Source: Bradyrhizobium sp. cir1 (GTDB taxonomy: Bacteria > Pseudomonadota > Alphaproteobacteria > Rhizobiales > Xanthobacteraceae). Taken from it: DNA of 64,000 nt. A program made the translations under genes and the position numbers. The notes below the pieces were generated by a model. That model was not told the origin of the DNA and did no database searches. It saw only the letters and a program-made list of their open reading frames with translations. The stretch spans positions 248,001 through 312,000 of the forward strand of contig NZ_JACIHE010000003.1 in assembly GCF_014198245.1 (NCBI RefSeq), read 5' to 3'. This document shows positions 53,651-63,332 of this stretch, in pieces (position 1 is the stretch's first letter; each line of letters begins with the position of its first letter).

Positions 53651-53801
53651 GAGGAGGAGAGGTTGCGCCTCTATCTGTCATTGTCCCTGCGGTCCCAACC
53701 GTCGCATATTCCCTTCATCTCCCCGTTGCATCGCCGGAACAAAATCGCGCTTGGCGTGTCATAGAACCGCCCGTCGTCGGCGACGTGCGTTTTCCTCCAA
53801 A

Positions 53802-53820
53802 TAGTCAAATAATATGACTA
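53802..53820. promoter_or_regulatory. Palindromic operator TAGTCA-N7-TGACTA before the sugar transporter
   Basis: The 19-base inverted repeat TAGTCAAATAATATGACTA stands out as AT-rich in a GC-rich gap, 110 bases before the ytfQ start. It is a good candidate site for the FadR-type regulator encoded at 58518-59294 in the same operon. Confidence 0.6.
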
Positions 53821-53930
53821 GTCGGAACCCATCTTCCATGAAATAGTCCCTCCCGCCGCCCCAGAGGCCGGCCTGTGGGTGCCATGCTACCAATCTGCGC
53901 CACGGATAAACATCTTGGGAGACACGCCTG

Positions 53931-54896
53931 ATGACCCCTAAAGCCCTCTCTGCGGCCAGCGCCATGGCCGCCTTGCTGCTCGCGCTGCCGGCCAGTGCCG
54001 GCCAGCTCACGATCGGCTTTTCGCAGATCGGATCGGAATCCGGCTGGCGCGCGGCCGAGACGTCGGTCTCCAAGCAGGAGGCCACCAAGCGCCAGGTCAA
54101 TCTCAAGATCGCCGACGCCCAGCAGAAGCAGGAGAACCAGATCAAGGCGATCCGCTCCTTCATCGCGCAGAACGTCGATGCGATCTTCCTCGCCCCCGTG
54201 GTCTCGACCGGCTGGGATTCGGTGCTGAAGGAAGCCAAGGAGGCAAAGATCCCGGTCGTGCTGCTCGACCGCGACATCGATCCTTCCGGTAAGGAGCTCT
54301 ATCTCACCGCCGTCACCTCCGACAGCGTGCATGAAGGCGAGGTCGCCGGCGACTGGCTGGCGAAGACGGTCGGAACTAAGGCCTGCAACATCGTCGAATT
54401 GCAGGGCACGGTCGGCGCCAGCGTCGCTGCCAACCGCAAGAAGGGCTTTGACACTGCGATCGCCAAACATCCGAACCTGAAGGTGGTGCGCAGCCAGACC
54501 GGCGATTTCACCCGCGCCAAGGGCAAGGAGGTGATGGAGAGCTTCATCAAGGCCGAAGGTGGCGGCAAGTCGATCTGCGCGGTCTATGCCCACAACGACG
54601 ACATGATGGTCGGCGCGATCCAGGCGATGAAGGAAGCCGGCCTCAAGCCCGGCAAGGAGATTCTCACCGTCTCGATCGACGCGGTACCCGACATCTTCAA
54701 GGCGATGGCCGCCGGCGAAGCCAACGCCACCGTCGAACTGACGCCGAACATGGCCGGCCCCGCGCTCGATGCCATCGCGGCCTTCAAGGACAAGGGCACG
54801 GTGCCGCCGAAATGGATCCAGACCGAGTCGAAGCTCTATACCGCTGCCGACGATCCGCAGAAGATCTACGACAGCAAGAAGGGCCTCGGTTACTGA
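53931..54896 (+). CDS. ytfQ: Sugar ABC transporter substrate-binding protein (YtfQ-like)
   Basis: A 321-residue periplasmic binding protein. The signal peptide ends LPASAGQ. The family pattern is GFSQIGSESGWRAAETSV, FIAQNVDAIFLAPVVSTGWDSVL, VVLLDRDID, ELQGTVGASVAANRKKGF and YAHNDDMMVGAIQAMKEAG. It resembles the galactofuranose receptor YtfQ; the ligand could be another furanose or aldose. It heads a cluster of transporter, regulator and sugar-oxidising genes. Confidence 0.9.
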   Translation: MTPKALSAASAMAALLLALPASAGQLTIGFSQIGSESGWRAAETSVSKQEATKRQVNLKIADAQQKQENQIKAIRSFIAQNVDAIFLAPVVSTGWDSVLKEAKEAKIPVVLLDRDIDPSGKELYLTAVTSDSVHEGEVAGDWLAKTVGTKACNIVELQGTVGASVAANRKKGFDTAIAKHPNLKVVRSQTGDFTRAKGKEVMESFIKAEGGGKSICAVYAHNDDMMVGAIQAMKEAGLKPGKEILTVSIDAVPDIFKAMAAGEANATVELTPNMAGPALDAIAAFKDKGTVPPKWIQTESKLYTAADDPQKIYDSKKGLGY

Positions 54897-54906
54897 GGCG
54901 GGCTTC

Positions 54907-54931
54907 GCCGGACCGCGCCTTGCGGTCCGGC
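54907..54931 (+). promoter_or_regulatory. Intra-operon hairpin between binding-protein and ATPase genes
   Basis: GCCGGACCGC (54907-54916) pairs perfectly with GCGGTCCGGC (54922-54931) around GCCTT, 10 bases after the ytfQ stop. Such stems protect the upstream mRNA and make the receptor more abundant than the other subunits. Confidence 0.6.
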
Positions 54932-55010
54932 ACCCCCTTCGAAACCGCTGCGCGAACGAATAGGCTTGGTGTCCGCATCATTTGCGGGCGCCGGTGGGAG
55001 TGACGTCGGG

Positions 55011-56555
55011 ATGGAAAACAGCCTTGATCCTGCTCTGCCGCTGCTGGAGGTGCGCGGGATCAGCAAGAGCTTTGGCGCCGTCCGTGCGTTGCAGGAGGTC
55101 GACTTCACGCTGCGCGCGGGCGAGATCCATGCTCTGCTCGGCGAGAACGGCGCCGGCAAGTCCACGCTGATCAAGGTCGTCACCGGCGTGTTCGCTCGCG
55201 ATGCCGGCATTGTCAGGCTCGGCGGCGAAGAGGTCGCGCCGCGCTCGGCCAAGGCTGCGCTCCAGGCCGGCATCGCCACCGTCTATCAGGAGGTCAATCT
55301 GCTGCCGAACCTGTCGGTGGCGCAGAACCTGTTCCTCGACCGCCAGCCGATGCGCTTCGGCATCGTGCGCGAGGGTGAGATGCGCCGTCGCGCCACGGCG
55401 CTGCTTGCGGATTTCGGCCTCGACATCGACGTCGCCGCACCGCTCGGCAACTATTCCGTCGCCATCCAGCACGTCACCGCGATTGCGCGAGCCGTGGATC
55501 TCTCCGCCCGCGTGCTGATCCTGGACGAGCCGACCGCGAGCCTCGACCGCCATGAGGTCGAGATTCTCTTCGGCATCATGCGCAAGCTCGCAGGGCGCGG
55601 CATCGGCATCGTCTTCGTCAGCCACTTCCTCGACCAGGTCTACGAGATCTCCGACCGCATCACGGCCTTGCGCAACGGCCGCCTCGTCGGCGAACGCGAG
55701 ACCGCCTCGCTGCCGCGGCTCGAACTGATCCGAATGATGCTCGGCCGCGAGCTCGCGGAAACCACCAGCGCGCGGGCGGCGACGCGCGAGCATCAGGCCC
55801 GCGAGGTCTGTGCGAGCTTCGAGAACTACGGCAAGGCCGGCTATGTCGCGCCCTTCAGTCTCGAGCTCCGCCATGGCGAGGTCGTCGGCCTTGCCGGGCT
55901 GCTCGGCTCAGGCCGCACCGAAACGGCGCGGCTGGTGTTCGGCGCCGAGCGCGCCGATCGCGGGCAGGCGAGGGTGGAGGGCGCAGCCGTCCGGTTGCAG
56001 TCGCCGCGCGACGGCGTCCGCCACGGTTTTGGCTATTGCCCGGAGGAGCGCAAGACCGACGGCATTGTCGCCGAGCTCAGCGTGCGCGAGAACATCGTGC
56101 TCGCGCTGCAGGCCAAGCGCGGCCTGCATCGGCCATTGTCGCGCCGCGAGCAGGACGAGATCGCGCGCCGCTACATCAAGATGCTCGACATCCGTCCGCC
56201 CGATCCGGAGCGTCCCGTCGGCCTGCTCTCCGGCGGCAACCAGCAAAAGGTGCTGCTGGCGCGCTGGCTTGCGACCTCGCCGCGGCTTCTGGTGCTGGAC
56301 GAGCCGACCCGCGGCATCGACGTCGGCGCGCATGCCGAAATCATCCGCCTGATCCGCGAGCTCTGCGATGACGGGCTTTCGCTGCTCGTGATCTCCTCCG
56401 AGCTCGATGAGATCGTGACCTATTCCGACCGCGTCGTTGTGCTGCGCGATCGCGCCCATGTCGAGGAACTCGCGGGCGAGGCGATCGACGTCGGCAATAT
56501 TCTCGCCGCCATCGCAGCCGATGGCGGCGGCGCAGCGCACGAGGGCCACGCATGA
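55011..56555 (+). CDS. ytfR: Sugar ABC transporter ATP-binding protein (YtfR-like, two ATPase domains)
   Basis: A 514-residue double ATPase. The first domain has Walker [10 protein letters not shown], Walker B VLILDEPTAS and HFLDQVYEISDRI; the second has GLLGSGRTE, the signature LSGGNQQKV and VLDEPTRGIDVG. The second Walker A (GLLGSGRTE) is atypical, as in other carbohydrate ATPases of this class. ATG 55011 has only a weak GTCGGG nearby. Its end overlaps the permease start. Confidence 0.93.
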   Translation: MENSLDPALPLLEVRGISKSFGAVRALQEVDFTLRAGEIHALLGENGAGKSTLIKVVTGVFARDAGIVRLGGEEVAPRSAKAALQAGIATVYQEVNLLPNLSVAQNLFLDRQPMRFGIVREGEMRRRATALLADFGLDIDVAAPLGNYSVAIQHVTAIARAVDLSARVLILDEPTASLDRHEVEILFGIMRKLAGRGIGIVFVSHFLDQVYEISDRITALRNGRLVGERETASLPRLELIRMMLGRELAETTSARAATREHQAREVCASFENYGKAGYVAPFSLELRHGEVVGLAGLLGSGRTETARLVFGAERADRGQARVEGAAVRLQSPRDGVRHGFGYCPEERKTDGIVAELSVRENIVLALQAKRGLHRPLSRREQDEIARRYIKMLDIRPPDPERPVGLLSGGNQQKVLLARWLATSPRLLVLDEPTRGIDVGAHAEIIRLIRELCDDGLSLLVISSELDEIVTYSDRVVVLRDRAHVEELAGEAIDVGNILAAIAADGGGAAHEGHA

Positions 56556-57544
56556 CAGCGCTGCTGCCGCGCCGCGGCCTCGCCCAGATCCTGGCGCTGA
56601 TCGTCATCCTCGCGGTCGATCGCCTGGTGTCGCCGCAATTCTTCGACCTGCGCCTCCAGGACGGCCGGCTGTTCGGCAGCCTGATCGACGTGCTCAACCG
56701 CGGCACGCCGGTGGCGCTGCTCTCACTCGGCATGGTGCTGGTGATCGCGACGCGCGGCATCGACCTCTCGGTCGGCGCGGTCATGGCGATCTGCGGCGCG
56801 ATCGCGGCGAGCCTCGCTGACAGTCACGGGCTCCCGATCGTGCTGGCGGCCGCGCTCGGCGCCGGCCTCGTCTGCGGCCTGTGGAACGGCTTTCTCGTCG
56901 CCGTGCTCGGCATGCAGCCGATTGTGGCGACGCTGATCCTGATGGTGGCGGGGCGCGGTATCGCCCAGCTCATCACCGAGGGGCGCATCGTGACGTTCTC
57001 CTCGCCGGATCTGGTCTGGCTCGGCAATGGCTCGGTGCTCGGCCTGCCGGTGCCGGTCGTGATTGCCCTGGGTATGCTACTCCTCACCGGCGCGGTGGTG
57101 CGCGGCTCGGCGCTCGGGCTCCTGATCGAGGCGACCGGCGGCAATGCGCGCGCGAGCGAGCTCGCAGGCGTCGGGACGCGCGCCATGATCCTTTCGGTCT
57201 ATGTCTGGTGCGGCGTCTGCGCCGCGCTCGCCGGCGTGATCGCCGCGGCCGACATCATGGGTGCGGACGCCAACAATTCCGGCCTCTGGCTCGAGCTCGA
57301 TGCGATCCTCGCCGTGGTGATCGGCGGCACCTCGCTGTTCGGCGGCCGCTTCAGTCTCGTCCTCGCCGTGCTGGGTGCGCTGATCATCCAGACCATGAAC
57401 ACCGGCATTTTGCTGTCGGGCTATCCGCCGGAGTTCAACCTGCTGGTCAAGGCGGTGGTGGTGCTCGCGGTGCTGCTGCTGCAATCGCCGAAATTCTCTG
57501 GTCTCGCCGGGATCGCCGCGCGGCTGCGGAGGACCAAAGCATGA
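56552..57544 (+). CDS. ytfT: Sugar ABC transporter permease (YtfT-like)
   Basis: A 330-residue inner-membrane permease of the ribose/xylose class, with about 8-9 segments and LSLGMVLVIATRGIDLSVGAVMAI, AVLGMQPIVATLILM and LDAILAVVIGGTSLFGGRF. It starts in an ATGA overlap with the ATPase gene and ends in one with the second permease gene; both partners form the channel. Confidence 0.92.
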   Translation: MTALLPRRGLAQILALIVILAVDRLVSPQFFDLRLQDGRLFGSLIDVLNRGTPVALLSLGMVLVIATRGIDLSVGAVMAICGAIAASLADSHGLPIVLAAALGAGLVCGLWNGFLVAVLGMQPIVATLILMVAGRGIAQLITEGRIVTFSSPDLVWLGNGSVLGLPVPVVIALGMLLLTGAVVRGSALGLLIEATGGNARASELAGVGTRAMILSVYVWCGVCAALAGVIAAADIMGADANNSGLWLELDAILAVVIGGTSLFGGRFSLVLAVLGALIIQTMNTGILLSGYPPEFNLLVKAVVVLAVLLLQSPKFSGLAGIAARLRRTKA

Positions 57545-58521
57545 AAGGCCTGCCGCCCGTCCTGATCACGGCCATCGTGCTCGTCGCGGGCTTTGCGCTC
57601 TGCGCCATGCAATTCCCCAACATCGCCTCCACCCGCGTGGTCGGCAATCTTCTCACCGACAATGCCTTCCTCGGCATCGTCGCGACCGGCATGACCTTCG
57701 TCATCATCTCCGGCGGCATCGACCTCTCGGTCGGCTCGGTGATCGGATTCACCACCGTCTTCGTCGCGCTGGCGATCGAGCGCTGGGGCGTGCCGCCGCT
57801 GGTCGCCTTCGTCGCCATCCTCGCTCTGTCGGCGGCCTTCGGCGCGGCGATGGGCGCGGTCATCCACGTCTTTGATTTGCCGCCCTTCATCGTCACGCTC
57901 GCAGGGATGTTCCTCGCCCGCGGCGCAAGCTTCCTGCTTTCGACGGAATCGGTGCCGATCACCGCGCCGATCTATTCCACCGTGTCGGACTTTGCCTTGC
58001 GCATGCCCGGCGGCGGACGATTGACGGCGATCGCAATCATCATGCTCGTGATCGTGATCGGCGGCGCCTTGCTGCTGCATCTGACGCGGTTCGGCGCCAA
58101 CGTCTATGCGCTCGGCGGCAGCCGGACCACCGCGAGCCTGATGGGCGTTGCCGTTGGCAAGATGACGATCAAGATATACATGCTGTCGAGCCTGCTCGCG
58201 GGGATCGCCGGCATCGTCTTCTCCTTCTACACCAGCGCCGGCTATTCGCTCTCCGCGGTCGGCGTCGAGCTCGACAGCATCGCCGCCGTCGTGATCGGCG
58301 GCACGCTGCTCACGGGCGGGCAGGGCTCGGTGATCGGCACTTTCCTCGGCGTATTGATCCAGGGCCTGATCCAGACCTACATCAATTTCGACGGGACGCT
58401 GTCGAGCTGGTGGACCAAGATCGCGACCGGCGTGCTACTGTTCGCCTTCATCGCGCTTCAGCAGGGGCTGGTCGCGCTGGCGCGCCGGCCAGTGGCGAAA
58501 CGTGTGGGAGCGGCGTCATGA
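57541..58521 (+). CDS. yjfF: Sugar ABC transporter permease (YjfF-like)
   Basis: A 326-residue permease paralogous to the preceding one, with ATGMTFVIISGGIDLSVGSVIGF, VFDLPPFIVTLAGMFLARG, LDSIAAVVIGGTLLTGGQGSV and the other class motifs. The start overlaps the ytfT stop (ATGA) and its own stop overlaps the GntR start. Together with YtfT it forms a heterodimeric channel. Confidence 0.92.
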   Translation: MKGLPPVLITAIVLVAGFALCAMQFPNIASTRVVGNLLTDNAFLGIVATGMTFVIISGGIDLSVGSVIGFTTVFVALAIERWGVPPLVAFVAILALSAAFGAAMGAVIHVFDLPPFIVTLAGMFLARGASFLLSTESVPITAPIYSTVSDFALRMPGGGRLTAIAIIMLVIVIGGALLLHLTRFGANVYALGGSRTTASLMGVAVGKMTIKIYMLSSLLAGIAGIVFSFYTSAGYSLSAVGVELDSIAAVVIGGTLLTGGQGSVIGTFLGVLIQGLIQTYINFDGTLSSWWTKIATGVLLFAFIALQQGLVALARRPVAKRVGAAS

Positions 58522-59294
58522 CCTCGCGCATCGTCTTCATCCCGACCCGGCGGGCCCATTCCAACCATGCGGAAGTTGCCCGTTCGATCGGCGTCGACAT
58601 CATCGCCGGCCACTATGCGGAAGGTACGCGCCTGCCGGGCGATGCCGAGATGATCGCGATGTTCGGCGTGTCGCGGCCGGTGCTGCGCGAGAGCGTGAAG
58701 ACGCTGGTTGCCAAAGGCCTGCTCACCACCAAGGCGCGGGTCGGCACCGTCGTGCGCGAGCGCGGCGCCTGGAACATGTTCGACGCGGATGTGCTGGCCT
58801 GGCACCTCGACGCCGGCATCGACAAGCGTTTCCTCAACGACCTCGCCGAGATACGTCTCGCGGTCGAGCCGCGCGCGGCGATGCTCGCCGCAGTACAGCG
58901 GTCCGAGGAGGACGTCGCCGAGCTCCGCCGCTGCATGGATCGCATGCGGCATGAAGCCTCCGACTCGGTCGGGTTTGCCGATGCTGATCTCGCGCTTCAC
59001 GTTGGCGTGGCGCGCGCCTCCGGCAATCTGTTCATGCGCTCGATCGGGCATGTCATCGAGGCGGCGTTGCGCGCCTCGTTCCTGCTCAGCGCCCCGGTCG
59101 AGCCGGAGGACCGCGACACCGTGCTGCTCTGGCACCAGAAGATCGTCGATGCCATCGCCGCGGGTGACGCGGATGCAGCGTCCGAGGCCATGGTCTACGT
59201 CATTCACAACGGCATGCGCCGCCACGAGGGCACGGTGATCGAGACCGCCCCGGCCGAGCCGCTGCCGTCAGCGGATACTGGAGAACAAGCGTGA
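58518..59294 (+). CDS. GntR/FadR-type regulator within the sugar operon
   Basis: A 258-residue regulator with winged helix at ~20-90 (VARSIGVDIIAGHYAEGTRLPGDAEMIAMFGVSRPVLRESVKTL) and FCD domain (LAEIRLAVEPRAAMLAA, DADLALHVGVARASGN, HQKIVDAIAAGDADAA), whose Asp and His residues should bind a metal. GGGAG precedes ATG 58518. It overlaps the upstream permease and downstream oxidoreductase genes, so it is co-expressed with them and probably autoregulates through the palindrome at 53802. Confidence 0.9.
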   Translation: MTSRIVFIPTRRAHSNHAEVARSIGVDIIAGHYAEGTRLPGDAEMIAMFGVSRPVLRESVKTLVAKGLLTTKARVGTVVRERGAWNMFDADVLAWHLDAGIDKRFLNDLAEIRLAVEPRAAMLAAVQRSEEDVAELRRCMDRMRHEASDSVGFADADLALHVGVARASGNLFMRSIGHVIEAALRASFLLSAPVEPEDRDTVLLWHQKIVDAIAAGDADAASEAMVYVIHNGMRRHEGTVIETAPAEPLPSADTGEQA

Positions 59295-60217
59295 CAGACC
59301 TTCGCATCGCCATCGTCGGCTTCGGCAAGATCGCGCGCGACCAGCATGTGGGCGCGATCGCGGCGACACCGGGCGCAACGCTCGCGGCCGTTGCCAGCCG
59401 CAACGCTTCGCTGCCGGCGCTGCCGCATTTCGCCACCATCGAGGAGCTGCTGGAAAAAGGTCCGCCGATCGACGCCGTCTCGCTCTGCACACCGCCGCAG
59501 GTGCGCCGCGCCCAGGCCGCCACCGCGCTCGCCGCCGGCAAGCACGTCATGCTGGAGAAGCCGCCGGGCACCGGCGTTGCCGAGCTCGATCCGCTGATCG
59601 CGATGGCGACCGATGCCGGGCGAACGCTGTTTGCGACCTGGCATTCGCGCCATGCACCGGCGGTCGAGCCGGCCCGCGAGTGGCTGGCGAGCCGCCGGAT
59701 CAAATCCGTGCACATCAACTGGAAGGAAGACGTCCGCGTCTGGCATCCGGGCCAGGCCTGGATCTGGGAACCCGGTGGCCTCGGCGTGTTCGATCCCGGC
59801 ATCAACGCTCTTTCGATCCTGACCCGCATCCTGCCGCAGCCCGTGTTCGTCACCGCGGCCGAGCTCGCCTTTCCCGCCAATTGCCAGGGGCCGATCGCCG
59901 CGAACCTGAACCTGACTGACATCAACGGCCTGCCCATCACCGCCGAATTCGACTTCCGGCAGACCGGCCCGCAGAGCTGGGATATCGTCGCGGAAACCGA
60001 TCAGGGCCGGATGACATTGTCTGACGGCGGCCGGCGGATGGCCGTCGACGGCAAGGCCATTGCCGAGGCACCCGATCAGGAATATCGCGAGCTGTACCAG
60101 CGCTTCGTCAAGCTGGCCGCATCAGGCGCGAGCGACGTCGATCTGGCGCCGCTGCGTCTCGTCGCCGACGCTTTTCTGCTCGGCAAGCGCACGATCGTCG
60201 AACCGTTTGTGGACTGA
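59291..60217 (+). CDS. Gfo/Idh/MocA-family sugar dehydrogenase (galactose 1-dehydrogenase-like)
   Basis: A 308-residue NAD(P)-dependent oxidoreductase. The Rossmann start is IAIVGFGKIARDQHVGAI, then MLEKPPGTGVAEL (the Glu-Lys-Pro catalytic motif), and WKEDVRVWHPGQAWIWEPGGLGVFDPGINALSIL with the catalytic Asp. This pattern resembles D-galactose 1-dehydrogenases of Pseudomonas and rhizobia. GTG 59291 overlaps the regulator's stop (GTGA). It would oxidise the imported aldose to a lactone. Confidence 0.87.
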   Translation: MTDLRIAIVGFGKIARDQHVGAIAATPGATLAAVASRNASLPALPHFATIEELLEKGPPIDAVSLCTPPQVRRAQAATALAAGKHVMLEKPPGTGVAELDPLIAMATDAGRTLFATWHSRHAPAVEPAREWLASRRIKSVHINWKEDVRVWHPGQAWIWEPGGLGVFDPGINALSILTRILPQPVFVTAAELAFPANCQGPIAANLNLTDINGLPITAEFDFRQTGPQSWDIVAETDQGRMTLSDGGRRMAVDGKAIAEAPDQEYRELYQRFVKLAASGASDVDLAPLRLVADAFLLGKRTIVEPFVD

Positions 60218-60219
60218 AC

Positions 60220-61299
60220 ATGGCCGGCTCAAGGAAAATAGAAAGAGACGTCTTCGGAACACTGCCAGACGGCCGCAAGGTCGAGCGCATCGTGCTGCGC
60301 GGCCAGGGCAGCTTCGAGGCTCGCATCGTCACCCATGGCGCGGTGATCCAGGCGCTGATCGCGCCTGACGGCAAAGGCGGCTACGACGACGTCGTGCTCG
60401 GCCATGACGGCTTCGCCGGCTATCTCGCCGAACGTAAATTTCTCGGCGCCACCGTCGGTCGTTACGCCAACCGCATCGCCAAAGGACAGTTCTCGCTTGA
60501 TGGCGAGACGGTGCAGCTTCCCGTTAACAACGGCCCGAACGCGCTGCACGGCGGCCTCGACGGTTTTGATCGCAAGCTCTGGGACATTGCCGAAATCGAC
60601 GAGGGCGCCGAGCCCGCGGTGACGCTCGCTTACACCAGCCCACATGGCGAGGAGAATTATCCAGGCAAGCTCGACGTCCGCCTGACCTATCGCATCACCG
60701 GCCCGACCGAGCTGTCGCTGATGATGGAAGCGCGAACCGACCGGCCGACCATCGTCAACCTCACCAACCACAGCTTCTTCAACCTCGAAGGCGCCACGTC
60801 AGGCACGCCGATCCTTGACCACAAACTCACGGTCGCCGCCGAGCATTTCCTCGCCATCGATCCCACTGCCATTCCGCTACCGGAGCCGCCGCGCAGCGTT
60901 GCCGGCACGCCGTTCGACTTCCGCGAACCGCATCCCGTCGGGGAGCGCATCCGCGAGAGTGACCAACAATTGCGAAACGGCAGAGGCTACGACCACACCT
61001 ATTGTCTCGGGCGTGACGGCATGCTCGCGCTCGCTGCGCGGCTGGAGGCACCGCGCTCAGGGCGCATCATGGAGCTGCTCACCAATCAGCCCGGGCTCCA
61101 GGTCTATTCCGGCAACTATCTCGACGGCACGATCTCGGGTAAGGGCGGCAAGCTGATCCGGCAATCGGACGCCATGTGCCTGGAGCCTCACATCTGGCCC
61201 GACGCACCGAACCGGCCGGACTTTCCGAGCCCGCGCCTCGATCCCGGCCAGGTCTATCGGCATCACACCGTCTATCGCTTTGGAGTGAGGACGTCATGA
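60220..61299 (+). CDS. galM: Aldose 1-epimerase (galactose mutarotase)
   Basis: A 359-residue GalM-family enzyme interconverting alpha- and beta-anomers. Family motifs are VGRYANRIAKGQF, NNGPNALHGGLDGFDRKLW (catalytic His), LTNHSFFNLEGATSG (second His) and CLEPHIWPDAPNRPDF (catalytic Glu). It would supply the anomer used by the dehydrogenase. It starts 2 bases after the preceding gene, and its stop overlaps the next start. Confidence 0.94.
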   Translation: MAGSRKIERDVFGTLPDGRKVERIVLRGQGSFEARIVTHGAVIQALIAPDGKGGYDDVVLGHDGFAGYLAERKFLGATVGRYANRIAKGQFSLDGETVQLPVNNGPNALHGGLDGFDRKLWDIAEIDEGAEPAVTLAYTSPHGEENYPGKLDVRLTYRITGPTELSLMMEARTDRPTIVNLTNHSFFNLEGATSGTPILDHKLTVAAEHFLAIDPTAIPLPEPPRSVAGTPFDFREPHPVGERIRESDQQLRNGRGYDHTYCLGRDGMLALAARLEAPRSGRIMELLTNQPGLQVYSGNYLDGTISGKGGKLIRQSDAMCLEPHIWPDAPNRPDFPSPRLDPGQVYRHHTVYRFGVRTS

Positions 61300-62177
61300 T
61301 GGAACAGGTGCCGACGTCAGTTCTGTCCGCCGAGCAATGCCATCTTGGCGAGGGGCCGACCTATGATGCGACCACCGACACGGCCTGGTGGTTCGACATT
61401 CGCGAGGGCAAGCTGTTCGAGGCGCAGCTCGGCAGCGGCTCTGTCCGCATCCACGCGCTCGGCCGGATGGCGAGCGCGCTCGGGCGCATCGATGCCGAGC
61501 GGCAGCTCGTTGTCGCCGAAGACGGGCTCTACATCCGCAAGCTCGCCGACGGCGCGATGACGCTGTTCTGTCCGCTCGAGGCGGACAATCCGGCGACGCG
61601 CTCAAACGATTGCCGCGTGCATCAATCCGGCACGTTCTGGATCGGCACCATGGGCAAGAAAGCCGAGCCGAAGGCGGGCGCGATCTATGCGCTCCATCGC
61701 GGCAAGATCTCGACGCTGTTTCCAGGCATCAGCATTCCCAATTCGATCTGCTTCTCGCCGGATGGTGCCACAGGCTATTTCACCGACACCCCGCGCGCGG
61801 TGCTCTACGCCGTGCCGCTCAACCCGGCGACCGGCCTGGCGCGCGGCGAGCCGGAGGTGCTGCTGCGCCACAGCGGCATCGGCGGCCTCGACGGCTCGGT
61901 GTGCGACGCCGACGGGCAGATCTGGAATGCATGCTGGGGCGCGAGCCGTATCGACGTCTACTCGCCGCAAGGCGAGCGCCTGCGCTCACTCAGCGTGCCG
62001 GCAAAGCAGGCGAGCTGCCCCGCCTTCGTCGGCCCCGACCTGTCGCGCCTGCTCGTCACCTCCGCATGGCAGGACATGGACGCGGCGGCGCGCGCCGCCG
62101 ATCCGCAAGCCGGCTGCACTTTTCTGCTCGAAGCCTCCGCGCGCGGTCGCGCGGAGCCCGACGTCAAGCTCGCATAG
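61296..62177 (+). CDS. SMP-30/gluconolaconase-family lactonase
   Basis: A 293-residue six-bladed propeller lactonase that opens aldonolactones to aldonic acids. Metal-binding residues are in HLGEGPTYD (Glu), SNDCRVHQSGTFWIGTMG (Asn), IPNSICFSPDG (Asn) and LDGSVCDADG (Asp). It directly follows the epimerase and the dehydrogenase, giving the order dehydrogenase-epimerase-lactonase. The ATG 61296 overlaps the epimerase stop (ATGA). Confidence 0.92.
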   Translation: MMEQVPTSVLSAEQCHLGEGPTYDATTDTAWWFDIREGKLFEAQLGSGSVRIHALGRMASALGRIDAERQLVVAEDGLYIRKLADGAMTLFCPLEADNPATRSNDCRVHQSGTFWIGTMGKKAEPKAGAIYALHRGKISTLFPGISIPNSICFSPDGATGYFTDTPRAVLYAVPLNPATGLARGEPEVLLRHSGIGGLDGSVCDADGQIWNACWGASRIDVYSPQGERLRSLSVPAKQASCPAFVGPDLSRLLVTSAWQDMDAAARAADPQAGCTFLLEASARGRAEPDVKLA

Positions 62178-62247
62178 GAGACCCCAGGCAACCGACCTTC
62201 GTTCTCGACGACACGAAAAACAGTCTGACACCCAAAGGGAGTGAAAC

Positions 62248-63321
62248 ATGCTGAAACTGAAGACGACCGTCCTCGCGCTTGCTCTCGCAAGCGCCGCTAC
62301 GCTGATCGCGGGCGTGCCTGCCTCCGCCCAGGACAAGGCGACCGTCGGCATCGCCATGCCGACGAAGTCGTCGGCACGCTGGATCGACGACGGCAACAAC
62401 ATGGTCAAGGTGCTGAAAGAGCGCGGCTACAACACCGACCTGCAATACGCCGAGGACGACATTCCGAACCAGCTCTCGCAGGTCGAGAACATGGTGACCA
62501 AGGGCGCCAAGGCGCTGGTGATCGCCGCGATCGACGGCACCACGCTGTCCGACGTGCTCAAGCAGGCGAAGGCAAAAGGCATCACCGTGATCGCCTATGA
62601 CCGCCTGATCCGCGGCACGCCGAATGTCGACTATTACGCGACCTTCGACAATTTCCAGGTCGGCGTGCTCCAGGCGGAGTCGCTCGTGCAGGGGCTCGGC
62701 CTCAAGGACGGCAAGGGTCCCTTCAACATCGAGCTGTTCGGCGGCTCGCCCGACGACAACAACGCCTACTTCTTCTACAACGGCGCGATGAGCGTGCTGA
62801 AGCCCTATATCGACAGCGGCAAGCTCGTCGTCGTGTCCGGCCAGATGGGCATGGACAAGGTCGCGACGCTGCGCTGGGACGGCGCCACCGCCCAGGCCCG
62901 CATGGACAATCTGCTCAGCGCCTACTACGGCAACAAGAAGGTCAATGCGGTGCTGTCGCCCTATGACGGCCTCTCGATCGGCATCATCTCCTCGCTGAAG
63001 GGCGTCGGCTACGGCAGTGCCGACCAGCCGATGCCTGTCATCTCGGGCCAGGATGCCGAGGTGCCCTCGATCAAGGCGATGCTGCGCGGCGACCAGTACT
63101 CGACCATCTTCAAGGACACCCGCGACCTCGCCAAGGTGACCGCCGACATGGTCGACGCCGCGCTCGCCGGCAAGCAGGTCACGGTGAACGACACCAAGAC
63201 CTATGAGAACGGCGTCAAGACCGTGCCGTCCTATCTGCTCAAGCCGGTCGTGGTCTACAAGGACAATTGGGAGAAGACCCTGGTCGACAGCGGCTACTAC
63301 AAGAAGTCGCAGTTCCAGTAA
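62248..63321 (+). CDS. chvE: ChvE-type multiple-monosaccharide binding protein
   Basis: A 357-residue periplasmic sugar receptor with signal peptide ending GVPASAQD. Characteristic motifs are [85 protein letters not shown] and PVISGQDAE. ChvE binds several aldoses, and in Agrobacterium it also signals to VirA. It begins a second sugar ABC system next to the YtfQRT one. Confidence 0.95.
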   Translation: MLKLKTTVLALALASAATLIAGVPASAQDKATVGIAMPTKSSARWIDDGNNMVKVLKERGYNTDLQYAEDDIPNQLSQVENMVTKGAKALVIAAIDGTTLSDVLKQAKAKGITVIAYDRLIRGTPNVDYYATFDNFQVGVLQAESLVQGLGLKDGKGPFNIELFGGSPDDNNAYFFYNGAMSVLKPYIDSGKLVVVSGQMGMDKVATLRWDGATAQARMDNLLSAYYGNKKVNAVLSPYDGLSIGIISSLKGVGYGSADQPMPVISGQDAEVPSIKAMLRGDQYSTIFKDTRDLAKVTADMVDAALAGKQVTVNDTKTYENGVKTVPSYLLKPVVVYKDNWEKTLVDSGYYKKSQFQ

Positions 63322-63332
63322 GCTTCTTTCTT

